A stretch of DNA of 5,205 nucleotides, taken from Solirubrobacteraceae bacterium (GTDB taxonomy: Bacteria; Actinomycetota; Thermoleophilia; Solirubrobacterales; Solirubrobacteraceae). The position numbers and the translations under genes were made by a program. The DNA lies in contig JASHYF010000162.1 of assembly GCA_030043235.1 (NCBI GenBank), positions 1 through 5,205 on the forward strand. Reading direction: 5' to 3'. Below, one piece after another: positions 1 to 5,205 of this stretch. The notes below the pieces were generated by a model. The model saw nothing but the letters and a program-made list of their open reading frames with translations. It was not told the origin of the DNA and did no database searches. How positions within the stretch are numbered: the first letter of the stretch is position 1; every line of letters begins with the position of its first letter.

Positions 1-1085
1 ATGCGCTCGGCGAGGCGCTCGCTCACCGGTCGGCTTCCCTGCTCGAGGCCGAGCTCAGCGTAGGCTTCGGTCAGGTGGATCGGCGTCGGGTAGTGCACGG
101 CCGAGGCAATTCCCCGCAGCGACAGGTGCTCGCGCAGCGCATCGCGTTGCTCGCTGCGCACGACGAACAGGTGGTAGACGTGGTCGGCGTGCTCGCCAGG
201 TGTGCTCGGCAACTCGATCACGCCATCGCAGCCCGCCGCCGAGAGGCCCTCACGGATCAGCGTCCTCAGCGTCTCGCCGAGACTGCGGCGCTTGTCGTTC
301 CACTGCTCCAGGCGGCCCAGCTTGACGCGCAGCACGGCCGCCTGGAGCGCGTCCAGTCGAGCCGTCGTCCCGACGATTCGATGGCGATAGCGCGGCTGCT
401 CGCCATGAGCGCGCAGCAGCCGAACGCGCTCTGCGAGCTCGGGGACACCGGTCACCACCGCGCCCCCGTCCCCCCAAGCGCCGAGGTTCTTGGTTGGGTA
501 GAAGCTGAAGCACCCGAAAGCCCCGAACGTGCCCACGCGCTGCCCGCGGTAGCGGGCGCCGTGCGCCTGACACGCGTCCTCCACGACGTGCACACCCGCC
601 TCCCGCGCAAGCGCGATGATCGGCTCCATATCCACCGTCGCGCCGAACAGGTGCACCGGGATCACGCATCGCACCCTTGGGCCGAGGCTGCGCTCGAGGA
701 TCTCCGCGGTAAGCAGGTGCGAGTCTGGATCGACGTCCACGAGCACAGGTCTCGCGCCCACGAGGCTCACGGCCTCCGCCGTCGCGATGAACGAGTTGGT
801 CGGCACGATCACCTCGTCGCCCGCCCCCACGTCCAACGCGCGCAGCGCCAGCGTCAGCGCCTCGGTGCCCGAGGAGACACCCACGGCGTGCCCGGTCTCG
901 CAGTATGCGGCGAACTCCCGCTCGAACTCCTCGACCGGCTCGCCGAGCGTGAAAGCTCCGCGCTCGGCGACGTCGCGCACCGCGCCCATCAACTCCTCGA
1001 GCAGGGCGGCATCCGCGAAGTCCAGTCGCGTCAGCGGCACGGGAGCGGCCGTGTCGGTCGCGCCCTCCCGGCGGGCGCTCAACAT
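1..1085 (-). CDS. DegT/DnrJ/EryC1/StrS-family PLP-dependent sugar aminotransferase (C-terminus cut by window edge)
   Basis: Cytoplasmic enzyme that transfers an amino group, usually from glutamate, to a keto-sugar nucleotide in synthesis of aminodeoxysugars for surface glycans or natural products. I translated 361 residues by hand from the ATG at 1085; the family is usually about 365-380, so only some 10-25 residues are missing at the left edge. Visible fold-type I features: 'SSGTEAL' (71-77, phosphate binding), 'VVEDACQAHGA' (167-177, Asp170 contacts the PLP ring nitrogen), 'FSFYPTKNLGAWGDGGA' (193-209, Schiff-base Lys199), 'RLDALQAAVLRVKL' (243-256) and 'HYPTPIHL' (331-338). The 'HR.VGT.ARLDALQAAVLRVKL' stretch resembles 3-keto-sugar aminotransferases (QdtB/FdtB/DesV-like), but the substrate cannot be fixed. 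The start overlaps the sigma-factor stop by 7 nt (ATGTTGA); no good Shine-Dalgarno precedes it, so translational coupling is likely. Family certain, exact substrate unknown. Confidence 0.95.
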   Translation of the reverse strand, partial: MLSARREGATDTAAPVPLTRLDFADAALLEELMGAVRDVAERGAFTLGEPVEEFEREFAAYCETGHAVGVSSGTEALTLALRALDVGAGDEVIVPTNSFIATAEAVSLVGARPVLVDVDPDSHLLTAEILERSLGPRVRCVIPVHLFGATVDMEPIIALAREAGVHVVEDACQAHGARYRGQRVGTFGAFGCFSFYPTKNLGAWGDGGAVVTGVPELAERVRLLRAHGEQPRYRHRIVGTTARLDALQAAVLRVKLGRLEQWNDKRRSLGETLRTLIREGLSAAGCDGVIELPSTPGEHADHVYHLFVVRSEQRDALREHLSLRGIASAVHYPTPIHLTEAYAELGLEQGSRPVSERLAER

Positions 1086-1702
1086 GCCAGGCGTATCGCG
1101 GGAGCAGAGCCGAGTCGCGCGAGCTCCTGCTGCAATGCCCGTCTGCCGCGGTGGTGCAGGCCGTGGATCGAGCTCTCCGAGCGACCCATGTGCTCGGCGA
1201 TCTCCGGAGGGGAGAGGCCGACGATGTGGCGCATCACCATCACGTTGCGTTGCTCGTCCGGCAGGGTGGCGAGCGCTGCATGGAGGTCTCGCGCCCGGTC
1301 TCGCGCGCCGTCATCGGCGTGCGTATCGACTCCGATGAGATCCTCCGTTGGCGTTGGCCGGCGCCTGCGAAGGTGGTCGAGGGCGACGTTGCGCGACAGG
1401 CGCAGCAGCCAGCCTGAGAAAGGCATGCCGCAGTCGGTGTATTTGCCGATGACGATCATCAGCTTCATGAACACCTGCTGCGTGAGGTCTTCGGCCTCCT
1501 TCTCGTCCCTGACGATGCTGCGCACGTATCCGTAGACGTTGTCCGAGTATCGGATGTACAGGAGCCGCACCGCGTCGCGATCTCCCTCCTTGGCCCGGGC
1601 TATCGCCAGACGAACCTCGCGCGCCTCCTCTGCCGAATCGTCAAGTCTCCTACGGGTCCTGAAGCCTGGCTGTCCGTCCATGACATCAGCGCTGTCGCGC
1701 AT
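1079..1702 (-). CDS. ECF-type RNA polymerase sigma factor (sigma-70 family)
   Basis: Alternative sigma factor that would direct core RNA polymerase to a specific promoter set. It has 207 residues, normal for the ECF group. Region 2 covers about residues 46-115: 'YIRYSDNVYGYVRSIV', the helix 'DEKEAEDLTQQVF' (67-79), then 'FSGWLLRLSRNVALDHLRRRR' (95-115), the -10 recognition and melting part. A variable acidic linker follows (about 118-138), then region 4 (about 141-194) with 'LPDEQRNVMVMRH' and the helix-turn-helix 'SPPEIAEHMGRSESSIHGLH' (164-183). There is no region 1.1 or 3, as expected for ECF factors. The ATG at 1702 is preferred: it follows AGGAG (1722-1718, 15 nt away, somewhat far) and a G-rich stretch, whereas the internal ATG at 1681 has no ribosome-binding site. 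No anti-sigma gene is recognisable beside it. The 3' end overlaps the aminotransferase start, so the two probably form an operon. Target regulon unknown. Confidence 0.93.
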   Translation of the reverse strand: MRDSADVMDGQPGFRTRRRLDDSAEEAREVRLAIARAKEGDRDAVRLLYIRYSDNVYGYVRSIVRDEKEAEDLTQQVFMKLMIVIGKYTDCGMPFSGWLLRLSRNVALDHLRRRRPTPTEDLIGVDTHADDGARDRARDLHAALATLPDEQRNVMVMRHIVGLSPPEIAEHMGRSESSIHGLHHRGRRALQQELARLGSAPAIRLAC

Positions 1703-1762
1703 CCCCCAGCCCCCTGTCTCCTAGTTGTCGTTAGCGGTCCGTCGCTCGCCGCCCGTTGCGGG

Positions 1763-1791
1763 ATCATACGGTGCTTTCCGCTGTCGCGCAA
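1763..1791 (-). promoter_or_regulatory. Sigma-70-type promoter for the ECF sigma factor/aminotransferase pair
   Basis: On the minus strand a -35 box TTGCGC (1791-1786; 3 of 6 consensus matches) is separated by exactly 17 nt from a -10 box TATGAT (1768-1763; 5 of 6 matches). Transcription would start near 1756, giving a leader of about 54 nt before the ATG at 1702. It lies in the 99-nt gap between the small membrane protein gene and the sigma-factor gene. This suggests the sigma factor is made from a housekeeping-type promoter rather than depending only on read-through or self-activation. Confidence 0.5.
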
Positions 1792-1802
1792 CGTCGATCT
1801 TC

Positions 1803-2003
1803 TCAGGTGCGTTCGCCGCCGCTTGCGCTGCCGCCCACCTTGGGAGCCGTTCGCACGCGTTCTGCCCCTGGCGCCACGTGTACGCGCACGCCGTGCCGGA
1901 CCGGCGGCGGCGAGCTCGCCGGGTCGCGGTCGCGCAGATAGATCCATGCGAGCAGGCAGACGCTGGCGCCGAGCAGGGTCGCGGTGACCCACATCCATCT
2001 CAT
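1803..2003 (-). CDS. Small single-pass membrane protein, unknown family
   Basis: A 66-residue protein starting at the ATG at 2003, whose first bases overlap the stop of the preceding gene (ATGA). There is no Shine-Dalgarno just upstream, which fits translation coupled to termination of that gene. Residues about 4-22 ('MWVTATLLGASVCLLAWIY') form one hydrophobic segment beginning almost at the N-terminus, then 'LRDRD', a proline patch (SSPPP, 30-34) and a basic, Gly/Ser-rich, probably disordered tail to the C-terminus. No catalytic or binding motif is visible. I read it as the small membrane partner of the upstream protein, since the two are coupled; the function is not recognised. An upstream extension of the same frame into the neighbouring gene is just a shadow of that gene, so the short version is the one to keep. 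Confidence 0.65.
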   Translation of the reverse strand: MRWMWVTATLLGASVCLLAWIYLRDRDPASSPPPVRHGVRVHVAPGAERVRTAPKVGGSASGGERT

Positions 2004-2479
2004 GATCGTTCGACGTGGAAGGCTTGCACCTCGCGCTCGCCATCGCTGGCGCGGAACAGCGGGCCGATCGCGACCACCTCCGAGCCCCACGCAGGGGTCG
2101 CCGCGCCTGTTGGCATCTTCACGATCACGAGGTGGAAGTCGCTGAGCAACGCGAGGTGTGACTCTCCGGCACCGGATCCGTGGGTCCAGGCGATCACCAG
2201 TCCGTCGACACGCGCGCAGAACGCGAGTCGTACGCGATCTTCGCGCGGAGTGCCCCTCGTGCACCACGGGAGCCACGAGCGCGACGCGGCGGGCAGCTGT
2301 GAGGCTGTGGCCGGCCGGCGCGCGATTATCGTCAGCGAGCCCCGCGAGCACGCCCATACCAGCACGCACAGCAGCGCTGCTGACAGCGCGGCCGTTACGC
2401 GCCAAAGCCTCGGCCGATCGAGCGCAGCGTACACAGCGGCGGCGCGATCGCGCATCAGGCGACCAGCCATCCTCGGCAC
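2000..2479 (-). CDS. Membrane-anchored protein with an extracytoplasmic beta-rich domain, unknown family
   Basis: A 159-residue protein from the GTG at 2479; an ATG at 2470 (156 residues) is an equally possible start. AAGG lies 4 nt before the GTG, whereas the ATG has only an abutting GAGG. A short basic N-terminal part (1-27) leads into one hydrophobic helix (about 28-46, 'VTAALSAALLCVLVWAC'). This looks like a signal anchor, placing the remaining 110 or so residues outside the membrane. That part alternates hydrophobic and polar residues, as in 'VDGLVIAWTHG', 'SHLALLSDFHLVIVKMP' and 'GSEVVAIGPLF', suggesting a small beta-barrel, perhaps OB-like. Cys73 and Cys88 could form a disulfide. A lipoprotein reading at Cys44 is weak because Trp sits at -2. 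The coupled small membrane gene follows at once, and the sigma-factor gene comes next. Family not recognised; the OB suggestion is inference only. Confidence 0.65.
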   Translation of the reverse strand: MPRMAGRLMRDRAAAVYAALDRPRLWRVTAALSAALLCVLVWACSRGSLTIIARRPATASQLPAASRSWLPWCTRGTPREDRVRLAFCARVDGLVIAWTHGSGAGESHLALLSDFHLVIVKMPTGAATPAWGSEVVAIGPLFRASDGEREVQAFHVERS

Positions 2480-2521
2480 ACTGCCTTACAGCAGAAGTCA
2501 CCGGCCCTCACCCCGAATGAG

Positions 2522-2527
2522 ACTATA
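2522..2527 (-). promoter_or_regulatory. Possible -10 element for the two-gene membrane unit
   Basis: TATAGT on the minus strand (2527-2522) matches the -10 consensus at 5 of 6 positions. It sits in the short, locally AT-richer gap between the oxidoreductase stop and the GTG at 2479, giving a leader of roughly 35 nt. No -35 box is found at the right distance: the TTGACG at 2537-2532 is far too close. The assignment is weak, and read-through from the oxidoreductase gene is the alternative. Confidence 0.25.
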
Positions 2528-2544
2528 CAAGCGTCAACTGGCCT

Positions 2545-2560
2545 CGCGGCGCAAGCCGCG
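2545..2560 (-). terminator. GC-rich hairpin after the GMC oxidoreductase gene
   Basis: A perfect 6-bp inverted repeat, CGCGGC and GCCGCG around a 4-nt loop, begins 5 nt beyond the TAG stop at 2566. No T-run follows on the minus strand, so classical intrinsic termination is unproven. High-GC actinobacteria often use such tail-less hairpins for termination or mRNA 3'-end protection. Confidence 0.35.
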
Positions 2561-2565
2561 TCGGG

Positions 2566-4179
2566 CTACAGCCGCGCTTCGTGTTCCCCGGCGCAGGCGG
2601 CTGGCTGCGCGAGCGCCTTGCCGTAGCGGATCAGATCCGCGGCGCGCTCGGCCAGCGCGATCGTCGGCGCATTGGTGTTGCCGCGGGTGACGGCCGGCAT
2701 CACGGAGGCATCCACCACCCTCAGGCGCTCGAGCCCGTTCACGCGCAGGTGATCGTCGAGCACTGCGCCGGCGTCCGTGCCCATGCGGCAGGTGCCGACG
2801 GGGTGGTAGAACGCGAACGTCGTGCCCGCGATGTGCTCGCACAGCGCGTCCCGCGTGTCGCCCGCCGGGGTCGTGAACGGCTCGGCGCAGCTGTGCCTGA
2901 TCGCGGGCTGGGCACAGATGTCGAGCGCCAGGCGCAGCGCCGCGATCATCCGCTGTCGGTCCGCGCCCGCCGTGTAGAACGCGTTGCGCACAACCGGCTT
3001 GGCGCTCGGGTCAGCCGAAGCGAGCCGCACCGAGCCTCTGCTGTGCGGTGTCAGCAGGCAGGGCGAGATCCACGCACCGTGAGCTTCGGGGTCGCTCGTG
3101 GGCGCATCGGAGAACTGCACGGCTACGAAGTGGAGCTGGACGTCTGGCGCCGGCGCGTCGGGCGCGACGCGCGCGAAGCCGCCCGCGTCGGCCAGACCCG
3201 ACGCGAACGGGCCGGTCTGCGCCGCCAGCAGCATTCTCGTGCTGCGCCAGCGCCGCCGGGCCACGCGGTCCTGCGGCTCGGGCGTCATCCACAGCAGTTC
3301 TGTGGCGGCATGCTCTGAAAGGTTCGCGCCGACCGCGGGCCGGTCGAGCAGCACGTCGATCCCGTGCTTCGCGAGCTCGTCGGCCGGCCCCACGCCGGAG
3401 AGCATGAGCAGCTGCGGGGAGTTGTAAGCGCCAGCGCACAGGATCACCTCGCGCTCGGCGCGCAGCTCCTGCAGCTGGCCGAGCTCGCTCGCCTGCACCC
3501 CGATCGCGCGCGTGCCTTCGAACAGCAGTCGTCGCGCGTGCGTGTGCGTCAGCACGGTCAGGTTCGCCCGCCCCATCGCCGGGTGCAGGTAGGCGTCGGC
3601 CGCGCTCGCGCGCATGCCCCCGCGTTGGGTCAGCTGAAAGAAGCCCACGCCGTCCTGCTCGGCGCCGTTGAAGTCCGCGTTGCGTGCGAGGCCCGCCTGC
3701 ACCCCCGCCTCGACGAACGCGCGCGAGATCGCGTTCGGCGAGCGCGGCTCGCCCACCGAGAGGGGGCCGCCGGCGCCGTGCCAGCGCGAGGCGCCGCGCT
3801 CGTTGTCCTCGCTCTTCAGGAAGTACGGCATCAGGTCGGCGGCCGACCAGCCGGGCACGCCCCACTCGTCGTAGTCGCGGCGGTTGCCGCGGACGTAGAT
3901 CATCGCGTTGACCGAGGAGGAGCCGCCGAGCACCTTGCCGCGAGGCAGCGGGATCCGCCGGCCGGCGCACTCGCGCTCGGGCGCCGACTCGTAGCCCCAG
4001 TCGAACCCGCCGCGCGCGAGCTTCAGATAGCCGAGCGGCGCACGGATGTTCTCATCGGTATCCGGTCCTCCTGCCTCCAGCAGCAGGACCTGCACGTCCG
4101 CGTCTTCGCTGAGCCGGCTGGCGAGCACGCAGCCCGCCGATCCCGCGCCGACTATCACGTAGTCATACGTTTTGCGCAG
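2566..4179 (-). CDS. GMC-family FAD-dependent oxidoreductase (choline/alcohol dehydrogenase-like)
   Basis: Flavoenzyme oxidising an alcohol group with FAD; the electron acceptor and substrate are not defined. From a proposed CTG start it has 537 residues, the usual length for bacterial GMC dehydrogenases. It shows the Rossmann motif 'YDYVIVGAGSAG' (5-16), a ribose-binding Glu in 'LLEAGG' (Glu35), GMC signature 1 around 'LGGSSSVNAM' (84-93), signature 2 'GAYNSPQLLMLSGVG' (250-264), and the C-terminal active-site block 'YHPVGTCRMG' with His459 and 'GNTNAPT' with Asn503. Val90 occupies the place where choline oxidase has its FAD-linking His, so FAD is probably non-covalent. No ATG, GTG or TTG lies in frame before the Rossmann strand; the first GTG (4158) would delete 'YDY'. 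A strong GGAGG lies 5 nt before CTG at 4179, hence this start. No signal peptide, so cytoplasmic. BetA-like annotation would over-reach: no choline-pathway neighbour is present. Confidence 0.93.
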   Translation of the reverse strand: MRKTYDYVIVGAGSAGCVLASRLSEDADVQVLLLEAGGPDTDENIRAPLGYLKLARGGFDWGYESAPERECAGRRIPLPRGKVLGGSSSVNAMIYVRGNRRDYDEWGVPGWSAADLMPYFLKSEDNERGASRWHGAGGPLSVGEPRSPNAISRAFVEAGVQAGLARNADFNGAEQDGVGFFQLTQRGGMRASAADAYLHPAMGRANLTVLTHTHARRLLFEGTRAIGVQASELGQLQELRAEREVILCAGAYNSPQLLMLSGVGPADELAKHGIDVLLDRPAVGANLSEHAATELLWMTPEPQDRVARRRWRSTRMLLAAQTGPFASGLADAGGFARVAPDAPAPDVQLHFVAVQFSDAPTSDPEAHGAWISPCLLTPHSRGSVRLASADPSAKPVVRNAFYTAGADRQRMIAALRLALDICAQPAIRHSCAEPFTTPAGDTRDALCEHIAGTTFAFYHPVGTCRMGTDAGAVLDDHLRVNGLERLRVVDASVMPAVTRGNTNAPTIALAERAADLIRYGKALAQPAACAGEHEARL

Positions 4180-4182
4180 AAG

Positions 4183-4190
4183 CCCCTCCC
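4183..4190 (-). promoter_or_regulatory. Strong Shine-Dalgarno deciding the GMC oxidoreductase start
   Basis: GGGAGGGG on the minus strand (4190-4183), with its GGAGG core (4189-4185) 5 nt before CTG at 4179. It is the only strong ribosome-binding site near the gene. It is 14 nt from an ACG codon at 4170 and 26 nt from the first in-frame GTG at 4158, which argues against the GTG. Confidence 0.6.
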
Positions 4191-4203
4191 GCGTGCCGTC
4201 TCG

Positions 4204-4223
4204 CTCCGGTGGCGGGCCCGGAG
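4204..4223 (-). other. Hairpin in the leader of the GMC oxidoreductase gene
   Basis: Perfect 6-bp inverted repeat CTCCGG/CCGGAG with an 8-nt loop, ending 13 nt upstream of the Shine-Dalgarno. It could be the second half of a terminator for the upstream IPT-repeat gene or a leader structure for the oxidoreductase. No T-run follows it. Confidence 0.35.
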
Positions 4224-4240
4224 AACGGCTTCTCGAAGCT

Positions 4241-4258
4241 CGCCTTCAACGCAAGGCG
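4241..4258 (-). terminator. Hairpin just after the IPT-repeat protein gene
   Basis: Perfect 6-bp inverted repeat CGCCTT/AAGGCG with a 6-nt loop, starting 2 nt after the TGA stop at 4261. Position suggests transcription termination or mRNA end protection for the IPT-repeat gene. It lacks a T-run, so the strength is uncertain. Confidence 0.4.
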
Positions 4259-4260
4259 CC

Positions 4261-5205
4261 TCAACCGTAAGTGAACTCGTCGCCGGGTGGAGCCTTCTTG
4301 CTGCTCTTGCCGTTCACGGTGGCGGTCACGTTCACCGTCTCGGGCTTTGCCGCCGCCGGGGCGAGCATCGTGCAGTGGCTGCTCGAGAGGCATTCGACGT
4401 CGGTCGCGGCGACCTTCCCGAACTTGAAGACCGTCGGAGTGCTTGCGACTCCGAAGCCGCTGCCGGTCACAGTCACCGAAATGGCGCCCGCTTTGGACCC
4501 CGTGTCAGGGCTGACGCTCGTGACGGTCGGCGGGCCGAACGTGTATTGGTCGTTGGCCGTGCTCGCGCTCGTTCCGTTGGGCGTCGTCACGGCCACTCCC
4601 ACCGTTCCCGTCGTTCCGGGCGGCGACACGGCCGTGATCGATTGGGGTGAGCTCACCGTGAAGCTGGTGGCGTTGGTCGAGCCGAACCTCACCGACGTGA
4701 CTCCCTTGAAGCCCGTGCCGGTGATGGTTATCGACGTACCGCCTGCGGCGGCTCCCGTCTTTGCAGAGAGCTTAGTGATCGTCGGCGCCGGTCCTGGCGC
4801 CACGTAGTCGAACTGATCGGCCGGGCCGGTCGCGCTCGTTCCGCCGGCGTTGCTGACCGTCACCTGCACCGTGCCCGTCCCGGCCGGAGCGGTCGCGGTT
4901 ATCGAGCTCGCCGAGTCGATCGTGAAGCTGGCGGCCTTCGTGGAGCCGAACTTGACGGCGGTCGCCTCCGCCAGTTCGGCGCCGGTGATGGTCACCGAGG
5001 TTCCACCGGCTTCGAGTCCCGCATCGGGGCTCACGCTCGTGACTGTGGGCGCGTAGGGCAGCGTGGTGAATGTCTGGTCTTCGCCGTGGGTCGTCCCGGT
5101 GGCGTTGGTGGCGCTGATGCGGTAGTGGTAGGTGCGGTTCGCTGTGAGCCCGCTCAGCGACGCTGTGACGGCGACGGGCGCTTCGCCGGAGCCCGGGGGC
5201 GTGGA
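4261..5205 (-). CDS. Secreted/surface protein with fibronectin-III and three IPT/TIG repeats (N-terminus outside window)
   Basis: C-terminal 314 residues of a larger protein; the reading frame is open to the right edge. Residues 1-50 are the end of a fibronectin type III-like domain ('SGLTANRTYHYRISATN', then 'DQTFTTLP'). Three IPT/TIG immunoglobulin-like domains follow at about 52-135, 136-224 and 225-314, each with the pattern 'PTVTSVSPD.G..AGG.SVTITG..F', a strand near 'VKFGST', 'SITA.AP.G' and a closing 'DQFDY/DQYTF/DEFTY'. Composition is rich in Thr, Ser, Val, Gly and Ala, as in exported bacterial surface proteins. The chain stops at once after the third repeat, with no LPXTG motif or membrane anchor, so any anchoring must be N-terminal or by non-covalent wall binding. 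A GTG at 5034 is not the true start because the FnIII and first IPT sequence continues upstream in the same frame. Role probably adhesion or cell-wall structure (inference). Confidence 0.88.
   Translation of the reverse strand, partial: STPPGSGEAPVAVTASLSGLTANRTYHYRISATNATGTTHGEDQTFTTLPYAPTVTSVSPDAGLEAGGTSVTITGAELAEATAVKFGSTKAASFTIDSASSITATAPAGTGTVQVTVSNAGGTSATGPADQFDYVAPGPAPTITKLSAKTGAAAGGTSITITGTGFKGVTSVRFGSTNATSFTVSSPQSITAVSPPGTTGTVGVAVTTPNGTSASTANDQYTFGPPTVTSVSPDTGSKAGAISVTVTGSGFGVASTPTVFKFGKVAATDVECLSSSHCTMLAPAAAKPETVNVTATVNGKSSKKAPPGDEFTYG
4264..5052 (-). repeat. Three tandem IPT/TIG-domain coding repeats
   Basis: Units of about 84-90 codons at roughly 5052-4801, 4800-4534 and 4533-4264. 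Similarity remains visible in the DNA: the stretches around 4507-4534 and 5027-5054, both coding for the 'TVTSVSPD.G' start, agree at about 24 of 28 bases. The 'FGST.A.SF' strand is closest between units 1 and 2. Unit 3 differs in carrying a Cys-x5-Cys pair in place of that strand. Confidence 0.8.

Noticed and set aside
75..1535. Long plus-strand open frame of 486 codons
   Set aside because: It lies antisense to the aminotransferase and sigma factor, both with clear motifs. The Arg/His/Ala-rich translation has no domain and is typical of the shadow frame in GC-rich DNA.
1803..2479. CcmE/CcmD-like cytochrome c maturation pair
   Set aside because: An N-terminal anchor plus possible beta-barrel and a small membrane partner recall CcmE and CcmD, but the haem-binding His-x3-Tyr region of CcmE is absent and no other ccm gene is present.
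1803..2501. Minus-strand 232-codon version of the small membrane gene
   Set aside because: Its first two thirds are an Arg-rich shadow of the neighbouring gene in another frame. The protein-like part begins only at the ATG at 2003, which forms an ATGA junction.
2532..2537. TTGACG as a -35 box for the membrane unit
   Set aside because: Only 4 nt separate it from TATAGT, and at 17-19 nt downstream there are only G-rich hexamers, so it cannot pair with a -10 box.
1725..2690. Plus-strand frame of 321 codons covering the small membrane genes
   Set aside because: Arg/Ser/Ala-rich with no hydrophobic or domain pattern. The minus strand instead gives two coupled genes with plausible membrane segments.
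2581..3318. Plus-strand open frame of 245 codons and the overlapping minus frame 3011-3970
   Set aside because: Both are alternative frames of the GMC oxidoreductase, whose own frame carries every family motif.
2566..4158. GTG at 4158 as the oxidoreductase start
   Set aside because: It would remove the first residues of the FAD-binding strand, and it lacks a ribosome-binding site at usable distance.
3364..4650. Plus-strand open frame of 428 codons crossing the oxidoreductase, the gap and the IPT gene
   Set aside because: It spans two well-supported minus-strand genes and their gap, and its translation is a low-information Arg/Ala/His shadow.
4271..4807. Plus-strand frame of 178 codons with hydrophobic, protein-like translation
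   Set aside because: It is the exact antisense of the Thr/Val/Gly-rich IPT repeats; reverse-complemented codons of such repeats give Val/Pro/Thr-rich text without function.

Overview
The window is GC-rich, and every gene I can support lies on the minus strand. Read in transcription order, from high to low coordinates, there are six genes. (1) The C-terminal part of a secreted fibronectin-III/IPT-repeat protein (entering at 5205, stop at 4261). (2) A complete GMC-family FAD oxidoreductase (about 4179 to 2566). (3) A membrane-anchored protein of unknown family (2479 to 2000). (4) A 66-residue single-pass membrane protein overlapping it by ATGA (2003 to 1803). (5) An ECF-type sigma factor (1702 to 1079). 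(6) A PLP-dependent DegT/DnrJ/EryC1/StrS sugar aminotransferase that starts inside the sigma factor's last codons and runs off the left edge, lacking only its extreme C-terminus.

Organism: the base composition, the ECF factor with its 'HGLHHRGRRAL' region 4 end, and the FnIII/IPT surface-protein style all point to a high-GC actinobacterium, most like the Thermoleophilia/Solirubrobacterales. This is inference from general resemblance, not a database match.

Organisation: three blocks can be separated. 5205-4261 is a surface or secreted adhesin-like protein ending in three tandem IPT/TIG repeats, followed by two short hairpins. 4179-2566 is a stand-alone oxidoreductase whose first codon is probably not ATG, GTG or TTG; a GC-rich hairpin follows its stop. 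2479-1 holds two translationally coupled small membrane-protein genes. After a 99-nt gap with a good sigma-70-type promoter come the ECF sigma factor and the sugar aminotransferase, which overlap by 7 nt and are presumably co-transcribed. The aminotransferase suggests that a cell-surface glycan or deoxyaminosugar pathway continues beyond the left edge, with the sigma factor possibly controlling it.

No CRISPR array, transposon, tRNA, rRNA or phage gene is visible. I found no convincing wholly new system. The best leads are the overlapping sigma-factor/aminotransferase pair, the unassigned two-gene membrane unit upstream of it, and the non-canonical start of the GMC oxidoreductase.
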